Source of the DNA: an uncultured Clostridia bacterium
Lineage (GTDB): Bacteria > Bacillota > Clostridia > Oscillospirales > Acutalibacteraceae
Length of the DNA: 31,104 bases
Assembly (NCBI GenBank): GCA_937877675.1
Contig: CALEIS010000075.1
Location: forward strand, 1-31,104
Direction of reading: 5' to 3'
The translations under genes were made by a program, and so were the position numbers. The notes under the pieces are model-generated. The model had not been told where the DNA came from, made no database searches, and worked only from the letters and a program-made list of their open reading frames with translations. This document shows, in pieces, positions 25,190 through 31,104 of the stretch (position 1 is its first letter; every line of letters begins with the position of its first letter).

Positions 25190-26209
25190 ATGAAAACAGT
25201 AGTAATTGACATTACAACTGAATATGACAGAGCATTGACGGAAGCAAAAAGGCTCATAAATGACGGTGAGGTTGTGGGAATACCCACAGAAACTGTTTAC
25301 GGACTTGCTGCAAATGCCTTAAATGAAGATGCAGTTAAAAAAATCTTTGTGGCAAAGGGTCGTCCAAGTGATAACCCCCTTATTGTGCATATTGCAAAGT
25401 TAGAAGATTTAGAGCCATTAGTTGCCGAAATCCCTGAAAAAGTCAAAATTATGGCTGAACATTTCTGGCCCAACGCTCTTACAATGATTATGAAAAAGAG
25501 CGACAAGGTATCAAATGTTGTTTCGGGAAATCTCGATACAGTTGCTGTAAGAATGCCAAAAAGTGATTATGCAAGAGCCATAATTGAAGCCTCAGGTTGT
25601 CCACTTGCAGCACCATCTGCAAATCTTTCAGGTAGTCCGAGTCCAACAAATGCTAAATATGTTTTTGACGATATGAATGGCAGAATTCCACTTATCATTG
25701 ACGGTGGAAACTGTGAAATCGGTGTTGAATCAACTGTTATTTCATTTGCCGAAGAGCCACCAAGACTTCTTCGTCCCGGTGGTGTAACACTTGAAGAAAT
25801 GACATCAGTTATCGGTGAAATTGTAGTTGACGATGCTGTGCTTAATAAATTGGAAGAAGGTGCGACTGCATCTTCACCAGGTATGAAATATAAGCATTAT
25901 GCACCAAGTGCCGACATAACAATCATAAAAAGTGATTTTAAAACTTTTAAATCCCTTGTTGACAGTGAAAACAATGTAACTGCATTGTGCTTTGACGGTG
26001 AGAATGAAAACTTATCTTGTCCGTCTGTTACATATGGTAATAAGGATGACGGATATAGCCAGAGTGCAAGACTTTTTGATGCTCTTCGAGAATTAGACGA
26101 AATGGGTGCTACAAAGGTTTATGCTCGTTGCCCCGAAACAAAGGGAATGGGTTTGGCTGTTTATAATCGTTTAATCCGTGCCGCAGGGTTTAAAATTAAG
26201 GTATTATGA
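25190..26209 (+). CDS. L-threonylcarbamoyladenylate synthase (Sua5/YwlC type)
   Basis: The 339-residue two-domain protein has an N-terminal YrdC domain (about 1-200) with GEVVGIPTETVYGLAANAL, KGRPSDNPLIVHI and APSANLSGSPSPT, and a C-terminal Sua5 domain (about 225-339). It makes threonylcarbamoyl-AMP from Thr, bicarbonate and ATP, the first step of the t6A modification of ANN-reading tRNAs. The full two-domain length identifies the Sua5/YwlC rather than the short TsaC form. Its TGA overlaps the ATG of the transposase gene (ATGA), an unusual fusion point for a mobile element. Confidence 0.95.
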   Translation: MKTVVIDITTEYDRALTEAKRLINDGEVVGIPTETVYGLAANALNEDAVKKIFVAKGRPSDNPLIVHIAKLEDLEPLVAEIPEKVKIMAEHFWPNALTMIMKKSDKVSNVVSGNLDTVAVRMPKSDYARAIIEASGCPLAAPSANLSGSPSPTNAKYVFDDMNGRIPLIIDGGNCEIGVESTVISFAEEPPRLLRPGGVTLEEMTSVIGEIVVDDAVLNKLEEGATASSPGMKYKHYAPSADITIIKSDFKTFKSLVDSENNVTALCFDGENENLSCPSVTYGNKDDGYSQSARLFDALRELDEMGATKVYARCPETKGMGLAVYNRLIRAAGFKIKVL

Positions 26210-26688
26210 AAAATTTACCAAAGAGAAAAAGTATAAGATTGCAAGAGTATGATTACAGTAGTGAGGGATGTTATTTCATTACAATTTGTACTGAACATCG
26301 TAAAAACTTGCTGTCAACCATTGTAGGGGGCGACGACCTCGGCGCCCCGAAGGAAATCATATTAAAACCTTATGGAAAAGTTGTAGAAAAATATATATTA
26401 TCAATGGAAAATGCTTATGAATCAGTAAAGGTCGAAAACTTTATTATAATGCCTAACCACATTCATTTATTGCTTTTGATTGATACTTACGGGCTGCCGA
26501 GGTCGTCAGCCCCTACAATTCCTAATGTTGTGACTGCATTAAAAAAATTCACAAATCGTGATTGCAAACATAATCTTTGGCAACGTGGATACATGGACCA
26601 CATAATACGTAATCAAATTGATTTTGAACATCATTGGAACTACATTGAATACAATGCACTTAAAGAATATCCTTTAAATCACAAATGA
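26206..26688 (+). CDS. REP-associated tyrosine transposase (RAYT, IS200-like Y1 family)
   Basis: The 160-residue product matches RAYTs: basic N-terminus (KRKSIRLQEYDYSSEGCYFIT), the HUH motif in MPNHIHLLLL (His85, His87), and the WQRGYMDHIIRN and YIEYN segments, where Tyr146 is the likely nucleophile by comparison with YIxxN motifs. RAYTs act on single-stranded hairpin DNA (REP sequences) and lack normal insertion sequence ends. Two GTAG-footed hairpins lie inside this reading frame, at residues 40-48 and 96-104, in opposite orientations and in frame; both fall in positions where the family varies in length. The gene overlaps the upstream gene by 4 nt, has no promoter or clear ribosome site of its own, and is followed by hairpin array B. 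All visible catalytic residues are intact. Confidence 0.9.
   Translation: MKNLPKRKSIRLQEYDYSSEGCYFITICTEHRKNLLSTIVGGDDLGAPKEIILKPYGKVVEKYILSMENAYESVKVENFIIMPNHIHLLLLIDTYGLPRSSAPTIPNVVTALKKFTNRDCKHNLWQRGYMDHIIRNQIDFEHHWNYIEYNALKEYPLNHK
26323..26348 (+). repeat. REP-like hairpin with GTAG foot, inside the RAYT gene (copy 1)
   Basis: The foot GTAG (26323-26326) is followed by an outer stem GGGGCG (26327-26332) with CGCCCC (26343-26348) and an inner CGA with TCG. It encodes residues 40-48. The complement matches the intergenic copy at 9769-9794 in layout and most bases. Confidence 0.75.
26491..26516 (-). repeat. REP-like hairpin with GTAG foot, inside the RAYT gene (copy 2)
   Basis: The stem GGGCTG (26491-26496) pairs with CAGCCC (26507-26512) and inner CGA with TCG, then CTAC (26513-26516), which is GTAG on the minus strand. 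It is inverted relative to copy 1, about 140 nt away, and encodes residues 96-104. Confidence 0.75.
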
Positions 26689-26850
26689 ATTCGTAGAATT
26701 CAATTCATGGAGCGAAGCGAGAAATCATGGCGTCAGCCAATTCACGCGTAGCAATTCATCAATTAAGAATGAATTGCAAACAAGTTTGCATGAATTGATT
26801 TCATCATGAATTGTGATAAATCACATGAATTGCACCTGTGGTGCATTATT
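26689..26850. repeat. Hairpin array B: short variable palindromes joined by AATTCAT/ATGAATT
   Basis: The array starts at the RAYT stop and ends just before the coaE ribosome site. The heptamer ATGAATT is at 26769, 26790, 26806 and 26825, each followed by a different hairpin: GCAAA-caag-TTTGC, GAT-ttc-ATC, GTGAT-aa-ATCAC, GCACC-tgt-GGTGC. The left half carries the complement AATTCAT (26702, 26753; AATTCAC at 26739) with GGC-gtca-GCC and degenerate GC-rich inserts between. As in array A, the heptamer orientation flips once. Confidence 0.75.
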
Positions 26851-26864
26851 AAGGAAGAAAAAAT

Positions 26865-27455
26865 ATGAAAATTATCGGTCTTACGGGGCTTACTGGTGCA
26901 GGGAAAAGCACCGTTGCGCAAAAGTTAATGGCTTATGGTTGTTATCACATTGATGCAGACAAAGTTGCCCGTGAAGTTATAAATAACAATGAAAATGTCA
27001 AAAATAAATTGAAAGAGCGTTTTGGTGATGATGTTATAAATGGTGATGGCACAACAAATCGACCATTACTTGCTACTCGTGCTTTTGCAGATACTGAAAG
27101 TACAAATGACCTAAACGCTATCACCCACCCTGCTGTGACAGAAGAAATCAAATCCATTATCAAGGATATGGAAGAAGTGGGTTATCGTGGTGTGATTATT
27201 GATGCTATTGCTCTTTTTGAGAGTGGTGAAGATGCACTTTGTGATTTTACCGTTGCAGTTGTTGCACCCAAGGAAATACGACTTGACAGAATTATGAAAA
27301 GGGATAACATCACAGAGGAAAAGGCACTTGAAAGAATAAATGCACAGAAAGACGAAAGTTTTTTCACTAAACAAGCCGATTTTGTACTTTGGAATTATCC
27401 ACCATATGACTTAAATGTAGAAATCCGCCCAATCGTGGCACAGATACAAATATAA
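26865..27455 (+). CDS. coaE: Dephospho-CoA kinase
   Basis: The 196-residue kinase phosphorylates the 3'-OH of dephospho-CoA, the last step of CoA synthesis. The P-loop is GLTGAGKST near the N-terminus, followed by the CoaE signature HIDADKVAREV and a core ITHPAVTEEI. Length is typical. AAGGAAG lies upstream of the ATG, immediately after the last hairpin of array B, so the array sits in the 5' region of this gene and could affect its expression from the upstream cluster. Confidence 0.95.
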   Translation: MKIIGLTGLTGAGKSTVAQKLMAYGCYHIDADKVAREVINNNENVKNKLKERFGDDVINGDGTTNRPLLATRAFADTESTNDLNAITHPAVTEEIKSIIKDMEEVGYRGVIIDAIALFESGEDALCDFTVAVVAPKEIRLDRIMKRDNITEEKALERINAQKDESFFTKQADFVLWNYPPYDLNVEIRPIVAQIQI

Positions 27456-27484
27456 AACTTACCTTTTGAAAGGAGAAAATAAAA

Positions 27485-28876
27485 ATGGAACTTAACGAAA
27501 TGAAAAAAGAACTTTTTTATGAGCCAAAACATGCTATGGAAACTGTTGACGAGTCAGTTGTAAAGGCTGCAGACGATTTCTGCGAGGGCTACAAATCTTA
27601 TCTTGATTTTGCAAAAATCGAAAGAGAATCAGTTGAATTTTTCGTGGCAGAGGCTGAAAAAAGAGGTTATACGGAATTTGATAACACAAGGAAATATAAT
27701 GCAGGTGACAAAGTTTATTTCAACAACAGAAACAAGGCAATTATCCTTTGTGTAATTGGCAAAAAGAGTATTGCAGAAGGTGTTAAAATCTCTGCTGCAC
27801 ATATTGACTCACCTCGTCTTGACCTTAAACCAAACCCACTTTATGAGGATTCTTCACTTGCATATTTTAAGACTCACTACTACGGTGGAATTAAGAAATA
27901 TCAGTGGACTGCAATTCCACTTGCTCTTCACGGTGTTGTTGTTAAGGCAAATGGTGAAAGTGTAAAAGTTAATGTCGGTGAAGACGACAACGACCCTCAA
28001 TTCTGTGTTACTGACCTTCTTCCACATCTTGCTCAGGAGCAGATGAAACAGACAATGAGTGACGGAATCAAGGGTGAACAGCTCAATATTCTTATCGGCT
28101 CTCGTCCATTCTCAAAGGATGAAGGAAGCGACAAGGTTAAACTCAATATTATTAAAATTCTCAACGAAAAATATGGCATTACTGAAGGTGATTTCCTTAG
28201 TGCAGAGCTTGAACTTGTTCCTGCATTCAAGGCTCGTGATATCGGCTTTGACAGAAGCCTTATCGGTGCTTATGGTCACGACGACAAGGTTTGTGCTTAC
28301 CCTGCTGCTCAGGCAATTTTTAACATTGAAAATCCTGAATTCACTTGTCTTACAGTCCTTACAGACAAGGAAGAAATCGGTTCAGACGGTAACACAGGTC
28401 TTAACTCATCATATATGAAATATTTTATCCACGACCTTGCAGTTATGGGTGGAGTTGAGCCTTGGAGAGTCCTTTCAAAATCAGAATGTCTTTCTGCTGA
28501 CGTTAATGCTGCATTTGACCCAACCTTCCCAGAGGTTAGTGAAAGAAAGAACTGCTCATTCGTTAACAATGGTGTTGTTATTACAAAATACACAGGTGCT
28601 CGTGGTAAGAGTGGTACAAGTGACGCATCCGCTGAATATATGGGTAAAATCCGTAGAATGCTCAATGCTAATGATGTTGTATGGCAGATTGGTGAACTCG
28701 GCAAAGTTGACGCAGGTGGTGGCGGTACAGTTGCTATGTATGTTGCTAACCTTGACATTGACACTATCGACCTTGGTGTGCCTGTACTTTCAATGCACGC
28801 ACCAATGGAAGTTGTTTCAAAACTTGACGTTTATATGGCATATCGTGCATTCAAAGTATTCTTTGAACAGAAATAA
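27485..28876 (+). CDS. M18 family zinc aminopeptidase
   Basis: The 463-residue protein matches M18 aminopeptidases: the metal-binding AAHIDSPRLD (His106), a second metal region in GAYGHDDKVCAY, the catalytic pair in DKEEIGSDG, SADVNAAFDP and the C-terminal SMHAPME with a metal His. These dodecameric enzymes remove N-terminal residues, often acidic or neutral, from peptides in the cytosol. No signal peptide is visible. AAAGGAG precedes the ATG. It follows coaE by 29 nt and ends the plus-strand cluster before a terminator. Confidence 0.94.
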   Translation: MELNEMKKELFYEPKHAMETVDESVVKAADDFCEGYKSYLDFAKIERESVEFFVAEAEKRGYTEFDNTRKYNAGDKVYFNNRNKAIILCVIGKKSIAEGVKISAAHIDSPRLDLKPNPLYEDSSLAYFKTHYYGGIKKYQWTAIPLALHGVVVKANGESVKVNVGEDDNDPQFCVTDLLPHLAQEQMKQTMSDGIKGEQLNILIGSRPFSKDEGSDKVKLNIIKILNEKYGITEGDFLSAELELVPAFKARDIGFDRSLIGAYGHDDKVCAYPAAQAIFNIENPEFTCLTVLTDKEEIGSDGNTGLNSSYMKYFIHDLAVMGGVEPWRVLSKSECLSADVNAAFDPTFPEVSERKNCSFVNNGVVITKYTGARGKSGTSDASAEYMGKIRRMLNANDVVWQIGELGKVDAGGGGTVAMYVANLDIDTIDLGVPVLSMHAPMEVVSKLDVYMAYRAFKVFFEQK

Positions 28877-28896
28877 AAAAGTGCAAAACTAATTAG

Positions 28897-28924
28897 GCTC
28901 CCCTTGTCAGGGGAGCTGTTTTTT
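28897..28924 (+). terminator. Rho-independent terminator after the M18 gene
   Basis: Stem GCTCCCC (28897-28903) pairs with GGGGAGC (28910-28916), then TG and six T. The block GGGAGCTGTTTTTT and the following A-run plus CTGA also occur at the pheT terminator. Confidence 0.85.
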
Positions 28925-28935
28925 CAAAGAAAAAA

Positions 28936-29019
28936 ACTGAGGGGTAGTCAGTTTATGTATTAACTATCTCTCCCTCAGTCTGCTTCGCAGACAGCTCCCT
29001 CGTCAGAGGGAGCCTTTTT
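28936..29019. repeat. CCTCAGTC-type palindromic element
   Basis: ACTGAGGGG (28936-28944) is inverted relative to TCCCTCAGT (28971-28979). Then come the hairpin GTCTGC-ttc-GCAGAC (28978-28992) and a stem AGCTCCCTC-gtca-GAGGGAGCC ending in T5, which can act as a plus-strand terminator. CCCTCAGTC plus a short variable hairpin plus CAGCTCCC is shared with the element at 12272-12307. It lies between the convergent M18 and dpaB genes. Confidence 0.65.
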
Positions 29020-29029
29020 CTTTCTGCAT

Positions 29030-29605
29030 TCACAAGAGTATCGGTTGTGGTTGTGATTTTGTGGCAAGAACTTCCCTTACTGTGTCAGGAATATATTTAA
29101 AATCTGCCACTATGGAGTTGGGTTTGTTGACATAATCATCCTGCTCCATTGGGACAAAATAGATGTTCTTACTATTCATTAAAAGTCCTATGTTCTTAGC
29201 CGAAGCACCCAACGCATCATTGGTTGAAACTGCGATTATAACTGGTCGCTGGTTTCGAAGATGCGCTTTTGTGGCAAGGGTTACAGATGTGTCACTTATT
29301 CCGTTAGCAAGCTTGCCTAGGGTGTTACCTGTACAAGGAGCAATAACTAAAACATCTAATAATTCCTTTGGTCCTATTGGCTCTGCACCTTTGATTGTGT
29401 GGATAATTTTCTCTTTACAGATTTCTTCAATTTCATTGTTAAATTCTTTTGCCTCACCGAATCTGGTGTCTGTTGAATAGGCTGTATGTGACATAATGGG
29501 AATTACCTTGTAACCCTCATCTACTAACTTTTTCATTTGTGGGATTACCTTTTTAAAAGTACAGAATGACCCGCAAAGGGCAAATCCCACAGTTTCTTTT
29601 TCCAT
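29030..29605 (-). CDS. dpaB: Dipicolinate synthase subunit B
   Basis: The 191-residue flavoprotein-fold subunit (SpoVFB) starts VGFALCGSFCTF and has the conserved VLVIAPCTGNTLGKLANGISDT and STNDALGASAKNIG segments. With DpaA it oxidises dihydrodipicolinate to dipicolinic acid, which fills the spore core with calcium. It lies 2 nt after dpaA, so expression is coupled in the mother cell. The pair marks the host as endospore-forming. Confidence 0.95.
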   Translation of the reverse strand: MEKETVGFALCGSFCTFKKVIPQMKKLVDEGYKVIPIMSHTAYSTDTRFGEAKEFNNEIEEICKEKIIHTIKGAEPIGPKELLDVLVIAPCTGNTLGKLANGISDTSVTLATKAHLRNQRPVIIAVSTNDALGASAKNIGLLMNSKNIYFVPMEQDDYVNKPNSIVADFKYIPDTVREVLATKSQPQPILL

Positions 29606-29607
29606 TG

Positions 29608-30450
29608 TTATTCCTCCCTTTGCGAGATGGTTTTACCTATTATTTCCCCTGCTGTTTTTGGTGTGTATTTTCCGGGTAGTCCCATGGCTTTGACAACATC
29701 TATACCGTATTTTCGTGCAATATCAAAGTCAAGTCCGAATGGTGCAGAGGCAAGTTCAATAATTTTGCTCCCTTTTTTCATATTCATTATGCTTTCTTCG
29801 TGAATAATATGGGTTGGGACTGTGTTTATTACAATATCAAATTCCCCTGAAAGCCTTGAAAGTGAAGTTATGGGCTCTGCTTTGCAACCTTTAATAATGG
29901 CATCTTCCCTTTGTGATGGGTTTCTTGCAAAAACTGTCACATCACAGGAAAGGGATTTTAAAACTGCAACTGTTTCCTTTGCAACTCTGCCAAAACCTGT
30001 CACAGCATATTTCCCCATAGGTAGAGCAAAATCAATGTGTTCAAGGATGATTTTTAATGCACCAAAAGCAGTTAAAACTGCGTTTTTTTCAATAAAGGTC
30101 TGGTCGTAGTAATCATAAAACGGAATTTCGCTTTCACGAAGTCGAGATAACAACTCACCCTTGATTATTCCACCGAAAACAAGATTTTTTCTTCCCAAAA
30201 AGGAAAACAAACGGGAAATGTCAATCTCTTTTTTTGAAAAAGGCATAAATATAGTCGTATCGTTTCTTGTAGCAGGTAGTGGCAGGACTACAATCGTATC
30301 TTCCCTTATCATACCTTTAAGTTTATCCGTATCTTCATCCCAATCAAAAAGACCATAGGACAAAACATCAAAGCCTTGCTTTTCAAGATACTCTTTGAGA
30401 TACTTTTGTCGTTTATCCCCACCAATAATGACTATATTTCTTGTTTTCAT
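29608..30450 (-). CDS. dpaA: Dipicolinate synthase subunit A
   Basis: The 280-residue Rossmann-fold subunit (SpoVFA) begins RNIVIIGGDKRQKYLKEYL and has the NAD(P)-binding AVTGFGRVAKETVAVLKSL at about 150-170, and the C-terminal VKAMGLPGKYTPKTAGEIIG typical of DpaA. It works with DpaB in dipicolinate synthesis during sporulation. AGGTGAAG lies before the ATG. A sigma-K-like promoter lies about 30 nt upstream, matching the mother-cell regulation known from Bacillus subtilis. Confidence 0.95.
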   Translation of the reverse strand: MKTRNIVIIGGDKRQKYLKEYLEKQGFDVLSYGLFDWDEDTDKLKGMIREDTIVVLPLPATRNDTTIFMPFSKKEIDISRLFSFLGRKNLVFGGIIKGELLSRLRESEIPFYDYYDQTFIEKNAVLTAFGALKIILEHIDFALPMGKYAVTGFGRVAKETVAVLKSLSCDVTVFARNPSQREDAIIKGCKAEPITSLSRLSGEFDIVINTVPTHIIHEESIMNMKKGSKIIELASAPFGLDFDIARKYGIDVVKAMGLPGKYTPKTAGEIIGKTISQREE

Positions 30451-30477
30451 ATATACTTCACCTAACCTTTACAATAT

Positions 30478-30506
30478 TAAGATATGAAATTTGAGAAAAT
30501 TTGGTG
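30478..30506 (-). promoter_or_regulatory. Sigma-K-like promoter of dpaA-dpaB
   Basis: On the minus strand: CACC (30506-30503), exactly 16 nt, CATATCTTA (30486-30478). This fits the sigma-K pattern, a short AC-centred -35 and CATANNNTA -10. The spoVF operon of B. subtilis is sigma-K-dependent. Found by eye. Confidence 0.65.
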
Positions 30507-30514
30507 ATTAGGTG

Positions 30515-30543
30515 TTTAAATTTTTTAAAAGATGTAATATAAT
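30515..30543 (+). promoter_or_regulatory. Possible sigma-A-type promoter of murC
   Basis: TTTAAA (30515-30520), 17 nt, perfect TATAAT (30538-30543). The -35 is weak. The start would fall about 10 nt before the ATG at 30561, so the leader is very short. Confidence 0.45.
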
Positions 30544-30560
30544 AATGGGTGGTGATTAAA

Positions 30561-31104
30561 ATGAATGAAATTACAAAAGTTTTAAATTCAGTAAAAACAA
30601 TACATTTCATCGGAATCGGTGGTAGTGGTATGTGTCCACTTGCAGAAATTCTTCATAGCAAGGGCTATACTCTCCAAGGCTCCGATAATAACGAAAGTTC
30701 AATCGTTGACCGTATCCGTAAAATGGGTATCAAGGTTATGATGGGACAAAGAGCAGAAAACATTGAGGGTGCTGAAATGGTGGTTTATTCTGCTGCTATT
30801 TCAAAAGAAAACCCTGAATTAAAGGCTGCACTTGAAAGTGGAGTTCCAACATTCCAACGAGCTGAACTTTTGGGTGAGGTTTCTCGTCAATTCAGTAATT
30901 GTATAGGTATCTGTGGCACTCACGGTAAGACAACTGTTACATCATTAACTGTACAGACAATGATTGAGGCAGGTCTTGACCCATCTGCAGTAATCGGTGG
31001 TAAATTGCCACTTACAAACTCCTATGGTCGTGTTGGTCAAACTGAAACTATCGTTATGGAATCTTGCGAATATCAGGATACTTTCCTTAAAATGAGTCCT
31101 GATG
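30561..31104 (+). CDS. murC: UDP-N-acetylmuramate-L-alanine ligase (N-terminal part)
   Basis: The first 181 residues are present before the window ends. FIGIGGSGMCPLAEIL is the N-terminal UDP-binding Rossmann motif, SAAISKENPELKAA follows, and GICGTHGKTTVTSL is the Mur-ligase ATP-binding loop. The sequence ESCEYQDTFLKM matches MurC. It adds L-Ala to UDP-MurNAc in peptidoglycan synthesis. GGTGGTG lies upstream of the ATG. It is divergent from dpaA. Confidence 0.95.
   Translation, partial: MNEITKVLNSVKTIHFIGIGGSGMCPLAEILHSKGYTLQGSDNNESSIVDRIRKMGIKVMMGQRAENIEGAEMVVYSAAISKENPELKAALESGVPTFQRAELLGEVSRQFSNCIGICGTHGKTTVTSLTVQTMIEAGLDPSAVIGGKLPLTNSYGRVGQTETIVMESCEYQDTFLKMSPD

Noticed and set aside
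26206..26850. Complete IS200/IS605 insertion sequence with defined ends
   Set aside because: No TnpB, no recognisable left end (the gene overlaps its neighbour) and the protein resembles RAYTs rather than IS200 TnpA, so element borders are not claimed.
28309..28764. Minus-strand 151-codon frame inside the M18 gene, and a plus-strand frame of equal length at 28437-28892
   Set aside because: Both are shadows of the strongly conserved M18 reading frame, with no ribosome site or protein family match.
28993..29019. Terminator for dpaB in the M18-dpaB gap
   Set aside because: The hairpins there have T-runs only on the plus strand; on the minus strand no T-run follows, so I do not assign them to dpaB.

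Overview
The window is AT-rich chromosomal DNA from a low-GC, spore-forming Firmicute, most likely a gut Clostridia member near Ruminococcaceae/Oscillospiraceae. The basis is dipicolinate synthase genes (dpaA/dpaB) behind a sigma-K-like promoter, a T-box ahead of pheST, a type I dockerin on a secreted hydrolase, a GH127-type arabinofuranosidase and the Firmicutes class of galT. No prophage, tRNA, rRNA or CRISPR locus is visible.

Layout. 1-329 is the cut 5' end of a membrane protein, divergent from a four-gene operon (504-5137) of two cobalamin-binding radical SAM enzymes, a membrane-anchored GT2 glycosyltransferase and a sugar nucleotidyltransferase, with its own promoter and terminator. 5334-8875 is a two-gene operon for a zinc-ribbon membrane protein and a large von Willebrand A surface protein. 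xth and a GH127-type enzyme follow on the minus strand. A 39-residue acidic hydrophobic peptide (12582-12701) has its own promoter, ribosome site and terminator. Then come an MFS transporter, galT, a cysteine synthase homologue and T-box-pheS-pheT. A secreted dockerin hydrolase and a three-S1-domain protein lie on the minus strand. A plus-strand cluster holds a DUF951 protein, prfA, the threonylcarbamoyl-AMP synthase gene, a REP-associated tyrosine transposase (RAYT), coaE and an M18 aminopeptidase. The window ends with minus-strand dpaA-dpaB and the divergent 5' part of murC.

Most genes are housekeeping or metabolic. The unusual part is between and inside them. Several small structured repeat families occur: (a) REP-like hairpins with a GTAG foot, one intergenic and two in frame inside the RAYT gene, with covarying stems; (b) two arrays of short, mutually different hairpins joined by a constant heptamer (ATGAAGT in one, ATGAATT in the other), one directly after the RAYT gene; (c) tandem 7-nt repeats starting within a few bases of four stop codons, always in the sense direction; (d) palindromic CCTCAGTC...GAGGGAGCC elements and terminators that share sequence with one another. 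A RAYT-driven or hairpin-driven repeat system is the best candidate here for something undescribed. The 39-residue peptide and the radical SAM operon come next.
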